From the NCBI GenBank assembly GCA_040264895.1, contig JBDQHL010000039.1, positions 1 through 14,495 of the forward strand: a DNA stretch of 14,495 nt. The letters run 5' to 3'. The stretch is from PGYR01 sp040264895. Its GTDB lineage: Bacteria > Bacteroidota > Ignavibacteria > Kapaibacteriales > UBA2268. The notes beneath the pieces are model-generated. The model saw only the letters and a list, made by a program, of their open reading frames with translations, searched no databases and had not been told where the DNA came from. The first letter of the stretch is position 1. The number at the start of each line of letters is the position of its first letter. The translations under genes were made by a program, and so were the position numbers. Of the stretch, positions 13,810 through 14,495 are shown piece by piece.

Positions 13810-13816
13810 TAATTTT

Positions 13817-13849
13817 GGAACTCCCCTTCTTTGGGGAGTTCCATTTTTT
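13817..13849 (+). terminator. Terminator hairpin between atpE and atpF
   Basis: GGAACTCCCC (13817-13826), loop TTCTTT and GGGGAGTTCC (13833-13842) form a perfect 10-bp stem, followed by ATTTTTT. This is the most GC-rich hairpin seen and would end most transcripts right after atpE. No good TAnnTTTG promoter is visible in the 33 nt between it and atpF, so atpF and later genes probably depend on read-through, or the hairpin protects the 3' end of an atpZ-atpE message. Confidence 0.85.
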
Positions 13850-13882
13850 CGAAATTGAAATAAAAATTAAATAGGTATTTAA

Positions 13883-14377
13883 ATGCAAGACATAATGAGT
13901 GTCAACCCAGGTCTGATAATCTGGTCAATAATAAACTTTAGTATTCTACTATTTATACTTTCTAAATTTGCTTTTCCTGCAATGAAAAAATCATTGAATC
14001 AGAGAGAAGAAAATATAAAAAATGCAATAGATGAAGCAAATGTACTTAATGAAAAAGCACAGAAACTTTTGCAAGAGAGTCAAGAAAAGCTTGATAATGC
14101 TCAGAAAGAAGTTTCAGAGATTTTATCTAGTGCAAAATCTAAAGCAGATGAGAATATTCAGAAAGCTATAGATGAAGCAGAGAAAAGTAAAACTCAGATA
14201 CTAGAGGATGCTAATAAAGAAATTGAAAGAAAAAAGAATGATGCAATTTCTGAATTAAGAAGTGAAGTAGCAGACCTAGTTGTTAGTGCTACAGAAAAGA
14301 TTTTAGAATCGAAGCTTGACAAAGAAGAGCACTTAAAGTTTGCCAAAGAGCAAATAGAAAAATTACCTAAAAACTAA
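13883..14377 (+). CDS. atpF: F1Fo ATP synthase subunit b
   Basis: This is the peripheral-stalk subunit that links Fo to F1. It has 164 residues, usual length. There is one N-terminal membrane helix (about 9-31, PGLIIWSIINFSILLFILSK) followed by FAFPAMKKSLNQREENIKNA, the typical membrane-exit segment. A long charged helix runs to the C-terminus (about 38-150), rich in alanine, lysine and glutamate with heptad-like spacing, for the right-handed coiled coil. The end, LVVSATEKILESKLD, is the conserved delta-binding part. I kept the first ATG (AGG seven bases upstream); MSVNPG four codons later is an alternative. Only one b gene is seen, so a homodimer is expected. Confidence 0.95.
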   Translation: MQDIMSVNPGLIIWSIINFSILLFILSKFAFPAMKKSLNQREENIKNAIDEANVLNEKAQKLLQESQEKLDNAQKEVSEILSSAKSKADENIQKAIDEAEKSKTQILEDANKEIERKKNDAISELRSEVADLVVSATEKILESKLDKEEHLKFAKEQIEKLPKN

Positions 14378-14390
14378 TAGGTTATTCAGA

Positions 14391-14495
14391 ATGAATGAAA
14401 AAATTATATCATCGAGATATGCTAAAGCAATATATTCTATGGCTGAAGAAAAGCAGCACGTAGAAGCTATACTTAATGATTTTAAACTTATATTA
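14391..14495 (+). CDS. atpH: F1Fo ATP synthase subunit delta, N-terminal part (cut by window end)
   Basis: The frame opens at ATG 14391, 13 nt after atpF with AGG upstream, and stays open to the end of the window (35 codons). The protein begins MNEKIISSRYAKAIYSMAEE, the classic N-terminal helix of subunit delta/OSCP (RYAKAL-type motif), which binds the top of F1. The position after atpF agrees. The rest of the gene, and presumably atpA and atpG, lie beyond the window. Confidence 0.93.
   Translation, partial: MNEKIISSRYAKAIYSMAEEKQHVEAILNDFKLIL

Noticed and set aside
13584..13844. 86-codon frame antisense to atpE
   Set aside because: It is a mirror of the low-complexity glycine/alanine subunit c sequence; atpE itself is certain.
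1..14495. Mobile element, CRISPR array, phage genes or defence system
   Set aside because: No transposase, integrase or repeat-spacer pattern, no terminal repeats, and no visible change in base composition; the content is housekeeping throughout.

Overview
The window looks like ordinary chromosomal core genome from an AT-rich bacterium, most likely a member of Bacteroidota or a close FCB-group relative (Chlorobiota/Ignavibacteria/Kapabacteria type). Two things point there. Four upstream regions carry the Bacteroidota-style promoter pair: a -33 TTG/TTTG, a 19-20 nt spacer, and a -7 box TAnnTTTG. The start of an ATP synthase operon (atpZ, atpI-like, atpB, atpE, atpF, atpH) also has the order and the long subunit a usual in this group. 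The lineage call is an inference from content; I could not search a database.

Layout from left to right. (1) A monocistronic sucC (succinyl-CoA synthetase beta) on + has its own promoter and a hairpin terminator. (2) On the minus strand there is a small four-helix membrane protein of unknown function, and upstream of it a tRNA-Asn(GTT) with its own promoter and terminator. (3) recO on + converges on a tight minus-strand operon read carA, carB, a single-domain response regulator, then a GNAT acetyltransferase. The carA leader contains a strong terminator hairpin between promoter and start codon, so it is probably an attenuator. (4) The 312-nt carA/ddl intergenic region holds divergent control elements. 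(5) On + come ddl (D-Ala-D-Ala ligase), a PfkB-family sugar/nucleoside kinase and an exported protein with a CBM9-like domain, spaced like one operon. (6) A well-formed promoter then starts the F1Fo ATP synthase operon, cut off by the window end inside atpH. A perfect terminator hairpin sits between atpE and atpF.

Functionally the genes cover the TCA cycle, pyrimidine/arginine precursor synthesis, peptidoglycan precursor synthesis, recombination repair and oxidative phosphorylation. I see no mobile element, phage gene, CRISPR array, defence island or sign of recent transfer, and no convincing undescribed multi-gene system. The observations most worth checking are regulatory: the carA leader terminator, the terminator inside the atp operon, and the inverted repeat overlapping the ddl promoter. 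Two protein observations are also worth a look: the orphan response regulator locked into the car operon, and the unassigned CBM9-like exported protein behind ddl.
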